The notes below the pieces were generated by a model. It was not told where the DNA came from. It was given only the letters and a program-made list of their open reading frames with translations, and did no database searches. From an uncultured Alistipes sp. (GTDB lineage: Bacteria > Bacteroidota > Bacteroidia > Bacteroidales > Rikenellaceae), in assembly GCA_947623965.1 (NCBI GenBank), contig CANQIF010000001.1, positions 124,001-188,000 of the forward strand: a DNA stretch of 64,000 bases, written 5' to 3'. The position numbers and the translations under genes were made by a program. Shown one piece after another: positions 62,447-64,000 of this stretch (the stretch's first letter is position 1; each line of letters opens with the position of its first letter).

Positions 62447-64000
62447 TCAATAGAGATTGTCGTACATCGACTGCGACTTGTCGTACTTGAGGTCCTGCAG
62501 CGAGGAGGCCTTGACGCCGATGTTGAAGCTCCAGCTGCGGTGGAAACCGAAGGGAATCCACGAGAAGGACATCTGCCAGCAGTGCAGGTCGCGCGTGATC
62601 GAGACGGCCGAGGTGGTGAGCTTGTTCGCCTTGATATCGTAGCCGCCCTGGAACGTGATGCCCATCTTGGGCGTGAGGTTCAGCGAGCCGTTGAATCCGA
62701 GCGTCTGCGTGATGTTGCGCCGGTAGCCCGTCGTGCCGTTGTTGACGTAGGCGATCGAGTAGTTGACCGCATAGTTGAAGCCGAAGTTCCACGGCAGCGA
62801 GAAGTCGTAGTAGGTCTGCGCCATGTACTGCCTGCGCAGCACGGGATCCATGTGGCCGTAGGGGTCGTAGAAGGGGTTCTGGTACTCGGGCGGGATGCTC
62901 GTGATGTCGTTGATGGCCGTCTCGCTGCGATCGGCGCGCGACTTGAAGGTGTAGCCGAACGACCAGCCCAACGAGGTGATGCGCCCCGGGAAGAAGAGCT
63001 TGTCGTAGCGCACGCCCTGCGGTGTCACCCTGTAGGGGTCGAGCGTCGTCGAGAGGTTGATGCCGAAATTCTTGAAGATCGTCGTGCGGAAGGTGAAGGG
63101 GATCGTCGAGAGACGCATCGAGTCGGCCAGGAAGTTGTACGAGCCGCTGATGCGGAGTTCGTCGATGAGCTTGATCTTCTTCACGCCCGAGGTATCGCGC
63201 TTCGAGAGGACCTTCATTTCGAGGTTCTGCGAGAGCGAGAAGTTCATCGACATCGCCCGCCCCGACGAGGGGACGCCGTAGGCGTTGACGCTGTAGGGCG
63301 AGTAGGTCGTGTAGCGTCCCGTCGAGTCGGTCTGCAGCGTGCGGTAGTAGCCGTACTTGGGGTCGGTGAAGTCGGGCGAGTAGGAGAAGCCGACCGAGGG
63401 GGTGATCGTGTGGCGGATCGCCTGGATCTTGCGGTCGCGCCGCTTCTTCGTGAAGTCGTACATGCCGTAGAGGGTCGTCGAGGCCGAGACGCTCAGCGAG
63501 TAGTTGTAGAGACGGTAGAAGCCGTAGTCGGCCGGCAGCGTGTCGGTGCGGTTCGTCACGGGGTTCCACTCGTAGTTCACCCGCTTGAAGTACCACTTTT
63601 CGTTGTAGTTGAACGAGGGGGTGACGTTGATGTAGTTGAAGAGGTTGAACGAGGCCGAGACGGGAATCGTGTGCTCGATGCCGTTCTTCATGTTTTCGAG
63701 CGTCTTTTTCGAGAAGACCTCCTTTTCGGTGGTCGTCACCGAGTTGGTCAGCTTGCCCGTGTACTGCAGCGAGATCTTCTCGTACCAGCGCTCCTTGCCG
63801 ATGCGCTCCTTGCGCTTGAAGGGGTAGACGCGCGAGACGTTGAAGACGACGGTGGGCAGCGTGAGGGCGATCGACTCGTTCTGCGAGTTCTGCGAGATGG
63901 CCATATTGGCCGAGAGCGAGAAGGGGGTGCCCGCCCAGTTCTTCGAGAAGGAGATCGTCGAGTTGGTCTGCGTGGCCAGCATGTCCGTAAGGTTCGTCGC
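62447..64000 (-). CDS. lptD: LPS-assembly protein LptD-like outer-membrane barrel (5' part missing)
   Basis: The frame is open to the right edge; 517 C-terminal residues are present. The sequence is a long beta-barrel (alternating aromatic strands). It has the LptD-type block QAIRHTITPSVGFSYSPDF and a C-terminal DLKYDKSQSMYDNLY, typical of Bacteroidota putative LptD proteins. Their role is to insert lipopolysaccharide into the outer leaflet together with LptE. A gliding-motility SprA assignment was considered and set aside. The periplasmic LptA-like domain should lie beyond the window. Confidence 0.82.
   Translation of the reverse strand, partial: ATNLTDMLATQTNSTISFSKNWAGTPFSLSANMAISQNSQNESIALTLPTVVFNVSRVYPFKRKERIGKERWYEKISLQYTGKLTNSVTTTEKEVFSKKTLENMKNGIEHTIPVSASFNLFNYINVTPSFNYNEKWYFKRVNYEWNPVTNRTDTLPADYGFYRLYNYSLSVSASTTLYGMYDFTKKRRDRKIQAIRHTITPSVGFSYSPDFTDPKYGYYRTLQTDSTGRYTTYSPYSVNAYGVPSSGRAMSMNFSLSQNLEMKVLSKRDTSGVKKIKLIDELRISGSYNFLADSMRLSTIPFTFRTTIFKNFGINLSTTLDPYRVTPQGVRYDKLFFPGRITSLGWSFGYTFKSRADRSETAINDITSIPPEYQNPFYDPYGHMDPVLRRQYMAQTYYDFSLPWNFGFNYAVNYSIAYVNNGTTGYRRNITQTLGFNGSLNLTPKMGITFQGGYDIKANKLTTSAVSITRDLHCWQMSFSWIPFGFHRSWSFNIGVKASSLQDLKYDKSQSMYDNLY

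Noticed and set aside
62447..64000. Gliding/T9SS protein SprA
   Set aside because: The C-terminal block and length of the barrel portion fit Bacteroidota LptD-like proteins better, and no other T9SS gene is present.

Overview
This is a high-GC (roughly 60% or more by eye) chromosomal window from a member of the Bacteroidota, most likely Alistipes or a close relative in Rikenellaceae. The phylum call rests on the promoters (a TAnnTTTG -7 box about 19-21 bp after a TTTG/TTG -33 box, no obvious Shine-Dalgarno sites) and on gene content: TamL, LptD, DUF3078, DUF1573, a FadL-like porin, a TonB-dependent receptor and the gene order (146-residue membrane protein)-mutL-rhomboid-EEP hydrolase. The genus call is an inference from GC content.

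Layout. 1-9.8 kb: end of a nitronate monooxygenase gene, tRNA-Leu, carbonic anhydrase, an alpha/beta hydrolase, the operon dapF-nitroreductase-tamL, then gpsA-pgi. 10-18 kb: an anchored rubrerythrin-like protein, YebC, a lipoprotein plus FadL-like porin pair, an ECF sigma factor with a tiny acidic partner, and a LuxR-type regulator with a hemerythrin domain. 18-28 kb: hflX-upp-sulfatase/LTA-synthase-like operon, tonB, rlmN, dus, argS. 28-38 kb: envelope genes (OmpA-like, DUF3078, S41 protease, GT90, TonB-dependent receptor) and a DHH phosphoesterase. 39-51.8 kb: DUF177-rpmF-plsX, gapA, the five-gene mutL/rhomboid/EEP/YhcH operon, and rsmI-like-grpE-dnaJ. 52-58.9 kb: dapD, a two-gene envelope islet, a tRNA cluster (three Val, one Asn) and a DUF1573 protein. 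59-64 kb: nfnAB, aquaporin, and the 3' part of lptD running off the right edge.

The most unusual content is between the genes. First, a GC-rich intergenic repeat family fills most of the larger gaps. Each unit has a conserved long hairpin followed by a short hairpin whose stem sequence differs from copy to copy while remaining self-complementary, often followed by an AT-rich AAATTCAAAATT-type tract. Second, a repeat of about 74 bp carries a -7 box and is stacked one to three times upstream of several genes, always pointing at the gene. Third, two 172-bp copies of part of the first family lie in inverted orientation around dapD, the islet and the tRNA cluster. Fourth, the first islet gene carries a G9 tract just after its signal peptide that puts it out of frame, as expected of a phase-variable surface gene. 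Two of three tRNA-Val genes have C instead of the near-universal T at position 33.

Most protein genes are ordinary housekeeping or envelope genes. Family calls come from motifs read by eye; no database search was run.
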